Positions 41,618 to 52,580 are shown, counted from the first letter of the stretch. The stretch is 59,232 bases of DNA from Erysipelotrichaceae bacterium (GCA_017432895.1 JAFRIG010000064.1:1-59232); one strand, 5' to 3'. A program made the numbers and translations. Notes: generated from the sequence alone by a model not told the origin.

Positions 41618-43705
41618 ATGATAAATGTCAGCAATTTTTACGGCTGTGATGTATTCGATCTGAATACGATGAAAAGCGTCTTATCTCCTTCGACTTTCGC
41701 CAAACTTGAAAAGACGATCAGGGACGGAAGCAGACTTGATGCATCGATCGCAAACGAAGTAGCTTCCGCTATGAAGAACTGGGCGATGGAAAAAGGGGCT
41801 ACCCATTATACGCACTGGTTTCAACCGATGACCGGGATCACGGCCGAGAAACATGATGGTTTCATTTCTTATGATCAGGAAGGCAATGGTCTGACGGAAT
41901 TTTCCGGGAAGGCTCTCATTCAAGGGGAACCGGATGCTTCAAGTTTTCCTTCAGGTGGTCTGCGTTCGACTTTTGAAGCCAGAGGCTATACGGCGTGGGA
42001 TCCGACATCCTATGCTTTCATCAAAGACAGGACCTTATGCATTCCGACCGCTTTCTGTTCCTATGGAGGTGAAGCGCTGGATAAAAAAACACCGCTTTTA
42101 AGGTCCATGGATGCTTTGAATATCCAGGCTTTGCGGATCCTGTCGCTTCTGGGCAGCGAGGCAAAGAAAGTTACACCGATGGTAGGACCGGAGCAGGAAT
42201 ATTTTCTGATCGATAAAGACCTGTATTCAAAACGGAAAGATCTTGTCTATACCGGAAGGACCTTATTCGGAGCCCTTCCGCCGAAAGGACAGGAAATGGA
42301 GGATCATTACTTCGGAGCGATAAAACCGCGGATCCAGAATTTCATGAACGATCTCAATGAGAGTCTGTGGAGACTGGGCATTCCGGCCAAGACTGAACAT
42401 AACGAGGTGGCACCTGCTCAGCATGAGTTGGCACCCGTCTATGAAAGCGGCAATATTGCGACCGATCACAATCAGCTGACGATGGAGATCATGCAGAAAG
42501 TGGCTGAAAAACATGATCTGGTCTGTCTCTTTCATGAAAAACCTTTTGATGGGGTCAATGGTTCGGGTAAACACAACAACTGGTCGCTGGCCACGGATAC
42601 CGGTATCAATCTTTTGTCGCCGGGAAAAACGCCGGCGGAAAACGAACAGTTCCTTCTGTTTCTGACGGCTGTTTTAAAGGCGATCGATGATTATCAGGAT
42701 CTGATCCGGGTGGGTGTTGCTTCAGCGGGCAATGACCATCGTCTGGGGGCAAGTGAAGCTCCTCCGGCTATTGTTTCCGTCTATCTGGGAAGCGAACTAT
42801 CACAGATCCTTGAAGCGATCAAAAGTGATTCGGTTTACGAATCGGCCGACAAGGCTTATATGAAGCTCGGAGTCTCATCTCTGCCTACTTTCCAGAAGGA
42901 CAGGACGGATAGAAACCGCACTTCGCCGGTCGCTTTTACTGGCAACAAGTTTGAATTCAGGATGCTGGGTTCTTCCGATTCGATTGCCTGTCTCAATGTC
43001 ATGCTTAATGCGGCCGTGGCCGATACTTTGAGGATCTTTGCCGATGAACTGGAAAAAGCGGATGATGTCAAAAAGGCGATCCACGAGCTGATCAGAAGAG
43101 AAAACAGGAAACATGAGCGGATCATTTTTAATGGCAACGGCTATGAAGACAAGTGGATAGAGGAAGCCGAAAAAAGAGGCCTCTTAAATCTGAAGACCAC
43201 GCCTGACTGCATCCCTTATCTGATTGAAAAGAAGAATGTGGAAATGCTGACGAGACTGAAGATCTACAGCGAAAATGAACTAAGATCGCGTTACACGATA
43301 CAGCTGGAAAACTACTGCAAGACCATTCTGATCGAGGCGAGGACGATGGTTTCCCTGACCATAAAGAGCTTCCTTCCTTCGATCGACAAATACGTTAAGG
43401 TATTGTGCGATACCATCAGAAGCAGGGAAGAACTGCTGGGTGAAAGTTCCTTTGTCTATGAGAAACAGCTCATTGTGAAATTGAGTGAACTCGATGCGAA
43501 GATGTTTGATGATGCGGCAAAGATCGAAGAACTGATCAGTGAGATCAGTCTTGATGACTTGAAGAAAGCCGCCGAACTGATCAAGACCGGTCTGATAGCG
43601 CAAATGGCACAGCTCAGGAAAGCCTGCGATGAGGCGGAAGGCTACTGTGCCAAAGAGTACTGGCCGATGCCGGATTACGGCGATCTGATGTTTTCGATAG
43701 ACTGA
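41618..43705 (+). CDS. glnN: Glutamine synthetase, type III
   Basis: Glutamine synthetase of 695 residues, the large type III form of Bacteroides and many Bacillota; it makes glutamine from glutamate, ammonia and ATP. Active-site motifs are AFCSYGGEALDKK, GPEQEYF, NEVAPAQHELAP, NGSGKHNNWS and GNDHRLGASEAPPA. I chose ATG at 41618 (MINVSNFYGC) because GGAAAGGA precedes it; longer in-frame starts have no site. It heads a seven-gene operon whose other members consume glutamine, aspartate or glutamate nitrogen. Confidence 0.95.
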   Translation: MINVSNFYGCDVFDLNTMKSVLSPSTFAKLEKTIRDGSRLDASIANEVASAMKNWAMEKGATHYTHWFQPMTGITAEKHDGFISYDQEGNGLTEFSGKALIQGEPDASSFPSGGLRSTFEARGYTAWDPTSYAFIKDRTLCIPTAFCSYGGEALDKKTPLLRSMDALNIQALRILSLLGSEAKKVTPMVGPEQEYFLIDKDLYSKRKDLVYTGRTLFGALPPKGQEMEDHYFGAIKPRIQNFMNDLNESLWRLGIPAKTEHNEVAPAQHELAPVYESGNIATDHNQLTMEIMQKVAEKHDLVCLFHEKPFDGVNGSGKHNNWSLATDTGINLLSPGKTPAENEQFLLFLTAVLKAIDDYQDLIRVGVASAGNDHRLGASEAPPAIVSVYLGSELSQILEAIKSDSVYESADKAYMKLGVSSLPTFQKDRTDRNRTSPVAFTGNKFEFRMLGSSDSIACLNVMLNAAVADTLRIFADELEKADDVKKAIHELIRRENRKHERIIFNGNGYEDKWIEEAEKRGLLNLKTTPDCIPYLIEKKNVEMLTRLKIYSENELRSRYTIQLENYCKTILIEARTMVSLTIKSFLPSIDKYVKVLCDTIRSREELLGESSFVYEKQLIVKLSELDAKMFDDAAKIEELISEISLDDLKKAAELIKTGLIAQMAQLRKACDEAEGYCAKEYWPMPDYGDLMFSID

Positions 43706-43745
43706 AATCCTTTTGGTCCGATTATACAAGGAGAATAGATAGCAG

Positions 43746-45020
43746 ATGAAAAACTGTGCGGTTGTGGGTATTAACTGGGGAGATGAAGGCAAGGGCAGAA
43801 TGGTCGATCTGCTGGCAAAAGGCTACGACATCGTCGTCCGTTATCAGGGCGGGGGCAATGCGGGACATACGGTCGTGAATGAATATGGGAAGTTTTCACT
43901 GCACCTGCTGCCTTCCGGGATCTTCAACGCGGATATCGTCAATGTCCTGGGTAACGATGTGGCACTCGATCCGGAAAACCTGTGCAATGAGATCGACGAT
44001 CTAAGGGCTAAAGGGATACATATCTCCCCTGAGAATCTGAAGATCTCCGATCGGGCGTCCTTACTGATGCCCTGGCACAGATTGCAGGACTGCCTGGAAG
44101 AAGAGCGGCTGAAAGACAGGAAGTACGGTTCGACCAAACAGGGTATCGCACCGTTTTATTCCGACAAATATCTGAAAAAGACGATCCAGGCCGGTGAACT
44201 GGCGCATCCGAGAAAGCTGCATGAACATCTTGAACAGCTGCTGGAATACAAGAATCTATTGCTGCAGGGGGTCTATGGGGCTGAGCCTTATACGAGGGAA
44301 ATGCTTGAACAATGGCTGGAAACCTATTGTGAAAAGATTAGGCCGTACATATGTGATGTTACGGAGTATCTCGAGCAGGCGGATAAGCTGGGGAAAAAGA
44401 TACTGTTTGAAGCTCAGCTGGGGGCTTTGCGGGATATCGACTTAGGCATCTATCCGTATACGACTTCATCCAATACTTTGGCTTCATATGCACCGATCGG
44501 AGCAGGATGTCCCTTTATCGGGGTCGATGAGATCATCGGGATCATGAAGGCTTATTCGACTTGTGTCGGGGAAGGACCTTTCGTGAGTGAAATGAGTGAT
44601 CAGGAAGCTGAAGTGTTGCGGGAAAAGGGTGAAGAATACGGTGCCAAGACCGGAAGGCCAAGAAGGGTCGGTGCCCTTGATCTGGTGGCCAGCCGTTATG
44701 GGACCAGGATACAGAACGCTTCAAAGATCGCTTTGACCAAGCTCGATGTTTTAAGCTACCTGGATAAGATACCCGTCTGTGTCGCCTACGAATGCAATGG
44801 GACAGTAAGCAGGCACTTTCCACTGACGGACGAATTGGCTGACTGCCGGCCGGTGATCGAGTATTTCGAGGGCTGGAAGTGCGATATCTCTTCTATAAGA
44901 TCGTGGGCCGATCTTCCTGAACAGGCAAAGAATTATATAAACTGCATAGAATCCTATATCGGCTGTCCGATAGCGTATATTTCGCTTGGGCCGCAGCGGG
45001 ATGCCTATATCAAGAGGTGA
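43746..45020 (+). CDS. purA: Adenylosuccinate synthetase
   Basis: Enzyme of 424 residues that joins IMP and aspartate using GTP, the first step from IMP to AMP. The GTP loop is GDEGKGR (residues 12-18), with INWGDEG instead of the usual QWGDEG, and RYQGGGNAGHTVV is complete. The STCVGEGPFVSE and GRPRRVGALD motifs confirm it. AAGGAGAA precedes the ATG. Next gene purB performs the following step. Confidence 0.95.
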   Translation: MKNCAVVGINWGDEGKGRMVDLLAKGYDIVVRYQGGGNAGHTVVNEYGKFSLHLLPSGIFNADIVNVLGNDVALDPENLCNEIDDLRAKGIHISPENLKISDRASLLMPWHRLQDCLEEERLKDRKYGSTKQGIAPFYSDKYLKKTIQAGELAHPRKLHEHLEQLLEYKNLLLQGVYGAEPYTREMLEQWLETYCEKIRPYICDVTEYLEQADKLGKKILFEAQLGALRDIDLGIYPYTTSSNTLASYAPIGAGCPFIGVDEIIGIMKAYSTCVGEGPFVSEMSDQEAEVLREKGEEYGAKTGRPRRVGALDLVASRYGTRIQNASKIALTKLDVLSYLDKIPVCVAYECNGTVSRHFPLTDELADCRPVIEYFEGWKCDISSIRSWADLPEQAKNYINCIESYIGCPIAYISLGPQRDAYIKR

Positions 45021-45024
45021 AAAG

Positions 45025-46479
45025 ATGAGCGATACAACAGTCTACGAAAGTCCGTTTTCAGCAAGATATGCATCCAGGCAGATGCAGTATATCTTCTCTG
45101 CGCAGAAGAAGTTTTCGACATGGAGAAAACTTTGGGTCGCTTTGGCGGAAACGGAAATGGAGCTTGGCTTGAGCAACAACGGGGAGGCTTTGATCACGCC
45201 GGAAATGATTCAGGAGATGAAAAGCCACATCGAAGATATCAACTTTGAAGACGCCGAGGAAAGAGAAAGACAGACAAGGCACGATGTGATGAGCCATGTC
45301 TATGCTTACGGTTTACAATGCCCAAAGGCAAAGGGGATCATTCATCTCGGAGCGACCAGCTGCTACGTCGGTGACAATACCGACCTGATCCTGATGAAAG
45401 AGGCTCTCTCGCTTCTGGAACGCAAGATGATAGCTCTGATCGCTTTGCTGGGTGACTTTGCGGGGCAATACAAGGATCTGTCGACGCTGGCTTTTACCCA
45501 TTTTCAGCCTGCTCAGCCTACGACTGTGGGAAAAAGAGCCGTTCTTTGGATAAACGACTTCCTGATGGATTATGAGGATCTGAAATATGTCAAAGACGGT
45601 CTGAAACTTTTAGGCTGCAAGGGGGCCACGGGGACACAGGCTTCGTTTAAGGAACTGTTTGATTCTGATGAAGAGAAGATCATGAAGATCGATCCGCTGA
45701 TCGCCGAAAAGATGGGCTTTGCGGACTGTTATCCGGTTTCCGGTCAGACCTATTCCCGCAAAGTCGATGTGAGAGTGTTGAATGTGCTGTCTTCCATAGC
45801 CGTCTCGGCCAGCAAAATGTCCAATGATCTCAGACTGCTTCAGCATCTTAAAGAGGTCGAAGAACCTTTCGAAAAAGATCAGATCGGTTCTTCGGCAATG
45901 CCCTATAAGCGCAATCCGATGCGCTGTGAAAGAATAGCTTCGCTTTCCCGCTATGTGATCGCAGACTCACTCAATCCGCTGATAACTTCTCTAAATCAGT
46001 GGTTTGAAAGAACTTTGGATGATTCGGCGAACCGCAGGATCGCGATCCCGGAAGCTTTTCTGGCTGTCGATGCGATCATCGATCTGTGCATCGATGTATG
46101 TGACGGTCTGGTCGTCTATAAAAAAGTCATCGAAAAACATCTAAATGAGGAATTGCCTTTCATGGCCAGTGAGAACATCTTGATGGATGCCGTCAAAAAA
46201 GGCGGCAACAGACAGGAACTTCATGAGATCATCCGGAAACTTTCCATGGAAGCCGCCAAAAAAGTAAAGCAGGAAGGACAGGAGAATCAGCTTCTGACAA
46301 TGCTTTGCGAGTGTAATGAACTGGGTCTGAATGAAGAAGAAATTAGAGAAAGTCTTTCGCCGGAAAAATATACCGGTCTTTCTTCAAAGCAGGTCGAGGA
46401 TTTTCTTGAAGAGTATGTTGATCCGATAAAGAAGCTGGATCGGCAGCTTCCTTCCACCAAAGAGGAGATCAAAGTTTAG
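45025..46479 (+). CDS. purB: Adenylosuccinate lyase
   Basis: Lyase of 484 residues of the fumarase superfamily that releases fumarate from adenylosuccinate to give AMP. The signature GSSAMPYKRNP is present, and THFQPAQPTTVGKR contains the catalytic His. I chose ATG at 45025 because AAGAGGTG lies upstream; an earlier start overlaps purA. Only 4 bp separate it from purA. Confidence 0.95.
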   Translation: MSDTTVYESPFSARYASRQMQYIFSAQKKFSTWRKLWVALAETEMELGLSNNGEALITPEMIQEMKSHIEDINFEDAEERERQTRHDVMSHVYAYGLQCPKAKGIIHLGATSCYVGDNTDLILMKEALSLLERKMIALIALLGDFAGQYKDLSTLAFTHFQPAQPTTVGKRAVLWINDFLMDYEDLKYVKDGLKLLGCKGATGTQASFKELFDSDEEKIMKIDPLIAEKMGFADCYPVSGQTYSRKVDVRVLNVLSSIAVSASKMSNDLRLLQHLKEVEEPFEKDQIGSSAMPYKRNPMRCERIASLSRYVIADSLNPLITSLNQWFERTLDDSANRRIAIPEAFLAVDAIIDLCIDVCDGLVVYKKVIEKHLNEELPFMASENILMDAVKKGGNRQELHEIIRKLSMEAAKKVKQEGQENQLLTMLCECNELGLNEEEIRESLSPEKYTGLSSKQVEDFLEEYVDPIKKLDRQLPSTKEEIKV

Positions 46480-46481
46480 TC

Positions 46482-48014
46482 ATGGATAAGATATTGGTCT
46501 TGGATTTCGGAGGTCAGTATGATCAGCTGATCGCTAGAAGGATCCGAAATGAAAACGTCTATACGCAGATATACGATCACGATGCGATCACGCCTGATAT
46601 GATCCTGGAACAGGGCTATAAGGGGATCGTTTTTACCGGGGGGCCCAACAGCGTTTATTCCGATTCTTCCATCTCTTGCAGTAAAAAGATCCTTGAACTG
46701 GGTATTCCGATATTGGGGATCTGTTACGGTCATCAGCTTCTGGCTCATCTTGAAGGCGGAAAGATCATTGCGGCAAAAGAAAGAAGCGAATACGGAAAGA
46801 CGATCGTCCATATGGAAGATTCGCCGCTTTTTAAAGATGTTCCTAAGGAAAGCGTCTGCTGGATGAGCCACTCCGATCAGACGCAGATCCTTCCTGAAGG
46901 CTATCGGGCGATCGCCCATACGGATAATTGTGCGATCGCCGCCATGGAATGTCAGGAAAAGAATTTCTATGGTGTCCAGTTTCATCCGGAAGTTACCCAT
47001 ACACAGTATGGGACAAAGATCCTTTTCAATTTCATTTTTGAGATATGCAAGTGTGATCCGGACTGGCGGATAGAGGATTTTGCCCAAAGGCAGATCGAAA
47101 GATATAAACAGGAACTGGGTTCAGATCATGTCCTGCTGGGTCTTTCGGGCGGCGTGGATTCTTTGGTCTGTGGCATACTTCTTTCCAAAGCCATCGGCAA
47201 AAACCTGCATTGCGTGCTGGTGGATCACGGCCTGTTCAGGATGAATGAAGTTCAGGAGATAGAAAAGACGATGCGCAAGGATTTTGATATCGACCTCACT
47301 ATCGTCAACGCTAAAGACAGGTTTCTTTCGCATCTGCAGGGCGTAAAGGAGCCGGAAGCGAAAAGAAAGATCATCGGTGAAGATTTCATTCGGGTGTTTG
47401 AAGAAGAGGCGAAGCGGTTGAAAGATATCAGGATCCTGGCTCAGGGTACGATCTATCCGGATGTGATCGAATCGGGAAAGGGCAGTTCAGCGACCATCAA
47501 ATCGCATCACAATGTCGGCGGTCTTCCCGACAGGATGAGGTTTGAGAAGATCATCGAACCGCTCAATACCTTATTCAAGGATGAAGTGCGTAAGCTGGGT
47601 CTTCAATTGGGGATCGACAGAAAGCTCGTCTACCGTCAGCCTTTCCCGGGACCGGGTCTGTCCATACGGGTGATCGGCGAGGTCAATGAAGAAAAACTGG
47701 AAATGCTGAAAAAGGCCGATGCGATTTTTAGGGAAGAACTGGAAAAGGCGAACTTGTCTCCAATGAGCGATCAGTATTTTGCCATCCTGACAGATACCAA
47801 AAGCGTGGGTGTAAAAGGGGATGCCCGGACATACGGATTTACGGTAGCCCTAAGGGCGGTGAGAACTGATGATTTTATGACAGCCGAATGGTCACGCCTT
47901 CCTTATGAAGTTTTGGAGAAAGTATCCGGCCGCATCACCAATGAAGTCGAGGGTGTTGGCAGAGTTGTTTACGATATCACATCAAAACCGCCGGCAACGG
48001 TGGAATGGGAATAG
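46482..48014 (+). CDS. guaA: GMP synthase (glutamine-hydrolysing)
   Basis: Enzyme of 510 residues that turns XMP into GMP using glutamine. The amidotransferase domain has the nucleophilic Cys in GICYGHQLL and the His-Glu pair in QFHPEV; the PP-loop ATP site is GLSGGVDS near residue 225; the end is the dimerisation domain finishing KPPATVEWE. The start follows purB by two bases. guaA next to purAB places the AMP and GMP branches in one operon. Confidence 0.96.
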   Translation: MDKILVLDFGGQYDQLIARRIRNENVYTQIYDHDAITPDMILEQGYKGIVFTGGPNSVYSDSSISCSKKILELGIPILGICYGHQLLAHLEGGKIIAAKERSEYGKTIVHMEDSPLFKDVPKESVCWMSHSDQTQILPEGYRAIAHTDNCAIAAMECQEKNFYGVQFHPEVTHTQYGTKILFNFIFEICKCDPDWRIEDFAQRQIERYKQELGSDHVLLGLSGGVDSLVCGILLSKAIGKNLHCVLVDHGLFRMNEVQEIEKTMRKDFDIDLTIVNAKDRFLSHLQGVKEPEAKRKIIGEDFIRVFEEEAKRLKDIRILAQGTIYPDVIESGKGSSATIKSHHNVGGLPDRMRFEKIIEPLNTLFKDEVRKLGLQLGIDRKLVYRQPFPGPGLSIRVIGEVNEEKLEMLKKADAIFREELEKANLSPMSDQYFAILTDTKSVGVKGDARTYGFTVALRAVRTDDFMTAEWSRLPYEVLEKVSGRITNEVEGVGRVVYDITSKPPATVEWE

Positions 48015-48026
48015 GGGGGCAGGAGT

Positions 48027-49628
48027 ATGAATAAGTTTATCTTTGTGACAGGCGGTGTCGTATCGGGTCTGGGCAAAGGCATTACGGCTGCTTCTTTAGG
48101 CATGCTGCTGAAGGCAAGGGGTTTTAAGGTGGCCGCCCAGAAACTCGATCCCTATATCAACGTCGACCCCGGTACCATGTCTCCCTACCAGCATGGTGAA
48201 GTCTATGTGACGGAAGATGGAGCGGAGACCGATCTTGACCTGGGTCACTATGAAAGGTTTATCGATGAAGATCTAAACAAGTATTCCAATCTGACGACCG
48301 GAAAGGTCTATTGGAACGTTCTGAACAAGGAAAGAAGAGGGGAATATCTGGGCTCGACTGTACAGGTCATTCCGCACATCACCAACGAGATAAAGACTTT
48401 CATTTATGCTTTGGGCAGGAAGACTGAAGCCGATATAGTCATCACGGAGATCGGGGGCACGATCGGGGATATCGAATCACAGCCTTTCATCGAAGCGGCG
48501 AGACAGATCTATTTGGAAGTGGGAAGGGAGAATGCCTTGTTTATCCATGTCACACTGGTACCTTTTCTGTCCGGTTCGGATGAACACAAGACCAAACCGA
48601 CTCAGCATTCCGTCAAGGAGCTGCAGGGTATGGGCATCAATCCCAATATCATCGTCCTTCGCTGTGACAAGGCTTTGGAAAAGGAAGTGTTTGAAAAGAT
48701 TGCCTTGTTCTGCAACGTCAGGGAAGAATGCGTCATCGAAAATCTGACACTGCCTTGTCTTTATGAAGCGCCTCTGATGCTGGAGAGATCCTCTTTTTCA
48801 AAGATCGTTACAAAGCAGCTTGGTCTAAGAGACGGGATTTGTGATCTTAGAGAATGGGAAAAGATGGTCGAGAGGATCAAATCATGTCAAAGGAAGGTGA
48901 GGATCGGACTGGTTGGCAAATATGTGGCTTTGCATGATGCCTATCTTTCCGTTGCCGAAGCACTGAAACATGCCGGCTATGAGCTCGGATACAAGGTCGA
49001 GATCATCTGGATCGATTCGGAAACCATCACTAAGGAAAACGTCAAGGGAGTCTTTGCCGATGTTCAGGGGATCATCGTTCCGGGCGGTTTTGGTCCCAGA
49101 GGGATCGAGGGTATGATCGTTTCAGCGGAATATGCCAGAGAAAATGACATCCCGTATTTCGGGATCTGTCTGGGCATGCAGATAGCGGTGATCGAATATG
49201 CCAGGAATGTCGCCATGATCGCCGATGCCAATTCGGGCGAATTCGATGAATTGTCTTCCAATAAGGTCATCGACTTCATGATCGGACAAAGCGACCGCAT
49301 CAACAAGGGCGGTACTTTGAGGCTGGGTTCCTATCCCTGCCAGATCGTTCCCGGCACGCTGATGGCGGAATGCTATGGGGAAGATCAGATTTCTGAGCGT
49401 CACAGACACCGTTATGAATACAACAATGCCTATCGAACGATCCTGGAAGAAAAAGGATTGAAGATCTGCGGAATCTCCCCGGACAGACAGCTGGTCGAGG
49501 CGGTTGAGATAACAGACCATTGCTTCTTCATCGGCGTACAGTTTCATCCTGAATTCAAATCAAGACCCAATCATCCGCATCCTTTATTCAGAAAATTCGT
49601 TGAGGCATCGGGAGGAAGAGAGCTATGA
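48027..49628 (+). CDS. pyrG: CTP synthase
   Basis: Glutamine amidotransferase of 533 residues making CTP from UTP. The synthase domain starts [16 protein letters not shown]; the amidotransferase domain has its Cys in FGICLGMQ and [10 protein letters not shown] at the end. GGGGGCAGGAG precedes the ATG. In many Bacillota pyrG has its own attenuated promoter; here it sits inside the operon with 12 bp to guaA. Confidence 0.96.
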   Translation: MNKFIFVTGGVVSGLGKGITAASLGMLLKARGFKVAAQKLDPYINVDPGTMSPYQHGEVYVTEDGAETDLDLGHYERFIDEDLNKYSNLTTGKVYWNVLNKERRGEYLGSTVQVIPHITNEIKTFIYALGRKTEADIVITEIGGTIGDIESQPFIEAARQIYLEVGRENALFIHVTLVPFLSGSDEHKTKPTQHSVKELQGMGINPNIIVLRCDKALEKEVFEKIALFCNVREECVIENLTLPCLYEAPLMLERSSFSKIVTKQLGLRDGICDLREWEKMVERIKSCQRKVRIGLVGKYVALHDAYLSVAEALKHAGYELGYKVEIIWIDSETITKENVKGVFADVQGIIVPGGFGPRGIEGMIVSAEYARENDIPYFGICLGMQIAVIEYARNVAMIADANSGEFDELSSNKVIDFMIGQSDRINKGGTLRLGSYPCQIVPGTLMAECYGEDQISERHRHRYEYNNAYRTILEEKGLKICGISPDRQLVEAVEITDHCFFIGVQFHPEFKSRPNHPHPLFRKFVEASGGREL

Positions 49629-50686
49629 AGATCGTTTATGAAGAACCGGTCAATGAAAAGGTCTGTTTGAATGAAGACGATCTCGGTTTCGGGAGGATCT
49701 TTGCGGATCGGATGCTGGAGATGGACTATACGCCGGAAAAGGGCTGGCACGATCCTGTCATATCCGCTTACCATCCTTTGAGTCTGAATCCGGAGTGTAT
49801 GGTCTTTCATTATGCCCAGGAGATCTTCGAGGGTCTGAAGGCTTACCGCTGTGAGGACGATTCGATAAATCTGTTCAGGATCGATCGCAATGCCAAGAGG
49901 TTTTTTGATTCGGCAGTGCGGATGGCGATACCGCCGATCCCTGAAACGACTTTTATTGAGCTGATCAAAGCCTATGTCGATAAGACGAGAGCTTACGTTC
50001 CTTATCGTTTCGGCAATTCTTTGTATATCCGTCCTTTTATCATTGCAACAGACAACGGGCTGGGTGTTCACGCTTCTAAAAACTACAGGTTCGTGGTGAT
50101 CTCTTCACCCTCCGGCGCTTATTTCAAGAAAGGTTTGGATCCTGTCAGCATCTATGTTGAAGATAAGCAGATCCGTTCCGCTCCCGGCCTGCCCGGTTTT
50201 GCCAAGTGCGGGGGAAACTATGCGGTTTCCATCAAAGCGGGGGAGATGGCCAAAATGAAAGGCTATGATCAGGTTCTTTGGCTGGATGGGGTCGAACATA
50301 GATATATCGAGGAAGTCGGTTCGATGAACATTTTCTTTTATATCGATAGAAAGCTGTATACATCGGCTTGTACCGGAACCGTCTTGCCCGGTGTCACCAG
50401 ATCAAGCATCATCGATATCTGCAAGGAAAAGGGGATAAGCGTCTTTGAAGAAAAGCTTTCGATCGATGAACTGGTCGCTCTGCTGGAAAAAGGAAAAGTC
50501 ATGGAGATCTTTGGCAGCGGGACAGCCGCCGTGATCTCTCCGGTCGGAAAGATCGCCTATCAAGACAAAGAATATATTATCAACGACTTTAAGACCGGTG
50601 TTCTCAGTAAAGCCTTGTTCGATGAGATCACAGGCATCCAATGGGGAAGGATAGAAGACTCACACGGCTGGATCAGCAGAGTATAG
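49625..50686 (+). CDS. ilvE: Branched-chain amino-acid aminotransferase
   Basis: Pyridoxal-phosphate class IV aminotransferase of 353 residues that exchanges amino groups between glutamate and branched-chain keto acids. Landmarks are IFEGLKAYR, the PLP region [10 protein letters not shown] and a late [11 protein letters not shown]. Its start overlaps pyrG by 4 bp (ATGA). The place among glutamine enzymes suggests it regenerates or uses glutamate as part of nitrogen distribution. Confidence 0.93.
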   Translation: MKIVYEEPVNEKVCLNEDDLGFGRIFADRMLEMDYTPEKGWHDPVISAYHPLSLNPECMVFHYAQEIFEGLKAYRCEDDSINLFRIDRNAKRFFDSAVRMAIPPIPETTFIELIKAYVDKTRAYVPYRFGNSLYIRPFIIATDNGLGVHASKNYRFVVISSPSGAYFKKGLDPVSIYVEDKQIRSAPGLPGFAKCGGNYAVSIKAGEMAKMKGYDQVLWLDGVEHRYIEEVGSMNIFFYIDRKLYTSACTGTVLPGVTRSSIIDICKEKGISVFEEKLSIDELVALLEKGKVMEIFGSGTAAVISPVGKIAYQDKEYIINDFKTGVLSKALFDEITGIQWGRIEDSHGWISRV

Positions 50687-50710
50687 ACACTCATTCAGGA
50701 GGAAAAAGAT

Positions 50711-52531
50711 ATGTGCGGGATCACAGGATATACGGGAAAGATGGAGGCTTTGCCTTTCATCATGCAGGGACTTGAGAAGCTGGAATATCGCGGCTATGAT
50801 TCGGCCGGAGTGACTCTGGTGGATGATAAGAAGATGTTCATATGCAAGGAATCGGGCCGTTTATCGGCCTTGAGCACTAAACTCTCCGGTCAACATCATC
50901 CGCAAACCTGCGGTGTCGGACATACCAGATGGGCGACACATGGCATCCCTTCGCAACTCAACTCCCATCCTCATTCCAATCAGGCTAAAACGATCTGTCT
51001 GGTCCATAACGGTATCATCGAGAACTATCTCAGTCTGAAACAGGAACTTCTAAAAAAGGATTATCATTTCCGATCACAGACCGATACCGAGATCATCGTT
51101 CATCTGCTGGATGACCAGTACTATCATGAAGGCCTGAATATGTTCGATGCCTTGAAGAAAGTCCTGCCCCGTCTTTCTGGCAGTTTTGCCTTATGCATCG
51201 TCACGAAAGATGAACCGGATACGATCTATGTTGCCAAAAAGGAATCGCCGATGATACTTGGCAGGAATTCATCCGGCTGTTTTTGCGCTTCCGATGCTCC
51301 GGCCTTATTGCCATATACGAAGAAGATCATGCCCTTGAAAGACAATGAGATCGCCATACTGAGAAAAGACAGCATCGAAGTTTTCGGTTTTGATGGAAGC
51401 GAAAAAACGCAGGAATGGATCGATGCGCCATATGACATCAAAGCAGCCCAGCGTGACGGTTATGATTCTTTTATGCTGAAAGAGATCTACGAACAGCCCA
51501 GGGCGATCAAGGAGACCCTGCGGGGCAGACTGACTGAGGATGATGTCGTAGTCGACGAACTTGATGAACTCGATCTTGACTGGAAGGACTTGAAAAGAGT
51601 CTATTTTGTCGCCTGCGGTACCGCATATCATGCCTGTTTGAGTGCGGCAATGCAGATGCAGCATCTTACTTCCTTAAATGTCTATTGTTTCCCGGCCAGT
51701 GAATTTCGCTATGGTGAACCATATCTTGATAAAAAATGTCTGTGCATCTTCGTCAGCCAATCCGGTGAGACGGCTGATACGATCGCGGCGGTCAAACTGG
51801 CTGTACAAGCGAAAGCAAGGACGATCGGTATCGTCAATGTCCTGGGTTCATCGATGTCGAGGATGACCGATATCTGCCTGTATACCTGTGCAGGCCCGGA
51901 GATCTCCGTTGCCAGCACGAAAGCATATACGACACAGCTGGTTCTGCTGAATTGCCTGGTCCTGGCTATCTGCAAAAGGATAGATGGAAGTAAGGCGGAT
52001 AGGAAAATGATCGCCGAATTGAAAAACTTGCCTGATTTGATCAGGGATGTATTGAAATATGATGAGCAGATAAAAAAGCTGGCAAAACTTCTAAGTGATA
52101 AAAACGACGTCTATTTTATCGGCCGGCAGCATGATTATCCGGTAGCTTTGGAAGGCTCATTGAAACTCAAGGAGATATCCTATATTCACGCGGATGCCTA
52201 TTATGCCGGAGAGCTCAAACATGGGCCGATCGCTCTGATCGAGAAAGATACGGTGGTCATTGCCGTTGCGACGGAAGCAAAGATCGCTGCCAAAACGATC
52301 TCCAACATTCAGGAGACGCTGGCAAGAGGTTCGAAAGTAATTCTATTGACCAGCGATCAGATCGAAACGGAAGGTTTTGAACATGTCATCCGTTTGAAGA
52401 CGATATCGCAAGCTCTGATGCCGGTAGAGATCATCATCATTCTGCAGCTTTTTGCCTATCATACGGCAGTCATGAAGGGATGTGACATCGATAAACCAAG
52501 AAACCTGGCAAAATCGGTCACGGTGGAATGA
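50711..52531 (+). CDS. glmS: Glutamine-fructose-6-phosphate aminotransferase
   Basis: Enzyme of 606 residues making glucosamine-6-phosphate from fructose-6-phosphate and glutamine, the entry to cell-wall amino sugars. Cys2 of MCGITGYTG is the glutaminase nucleophile; two SIS domains follow with SQSGETADT and the C-terminal DKPRNLAKSVTVE. Only 24 bp lie before it, so there is no room for a glmS ribozyme, unlike in many Bacillota. Control must come from the operon promoter. AGGAGG precedes the ATG. Confidence 0.96.
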   Translation: MCGITGYTGKMEALPFIMQGLEKLEYRGYDSAGVTLVDDKKMFICKESGRLSALSTKLSGQHHPQTCGVGHTRWATHGIPSQLNSHPHSNQAKTICLVHNGIIENYLSLKQELLKKDYHFRSQTDTEIIVHLLDDQYYHEGLNMFDALKKVLPRLSGSFALCIVTKDEPDTIYVAKKESPMILGRNSSGCFCASDAPALLPYTKKIMPLKDNEIAILRKDSIEVFGFDGSEKTQEWIDAPYDIKAAQRDGYDSFMLKEIYEQPRAIKETLRGRLTEDDVVVDELDELDLDWKDLKRVYFVACGTAYHACLSAAMQMQHLTSLNVYCFPASEFRYGEPYLDKKCLCIFVSQSGETADTIAAVKLAVQAKARTIGIVNVLGSSMSRMTDICLYTCAGPEISVASTKAYTTQLVLLNCLVLAICKRIDGSKADRKMIAELKNLPDLIRDVLKYDEQIKKLAKLLSDKNDVYFIGRQHDYPVALEGSLKLKEISYIHADAYYAGELKHGPIALIEKDTVVIAVATEAKIAAKTISNIQETLARGSKVILLTSDQIETEGFEHVIRLKTISQALMPVEIIIILQLFAYHTAVMKGCDIDKPRNLAKSVTVE

Positions 52532-52580
52532 TTAAGTACCGGGATCTATTGTCTGCACTTATTCATCATTCCTGATTTTT
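52525..52580 (+). terminator. Terminator of the nitrogen operon
   Basis: GGAATGA pairs with TCATTCC and an inner TAAGT with ACTTA, forming a long hairpin followed by seven T. It overlaps the end of the convergent IIA gene. Confidence 0.65.

Noticed and set aside
50687..50711. glmS ribozyme
   Set aside because: Only 24 bp are available between ilvE and glmS.
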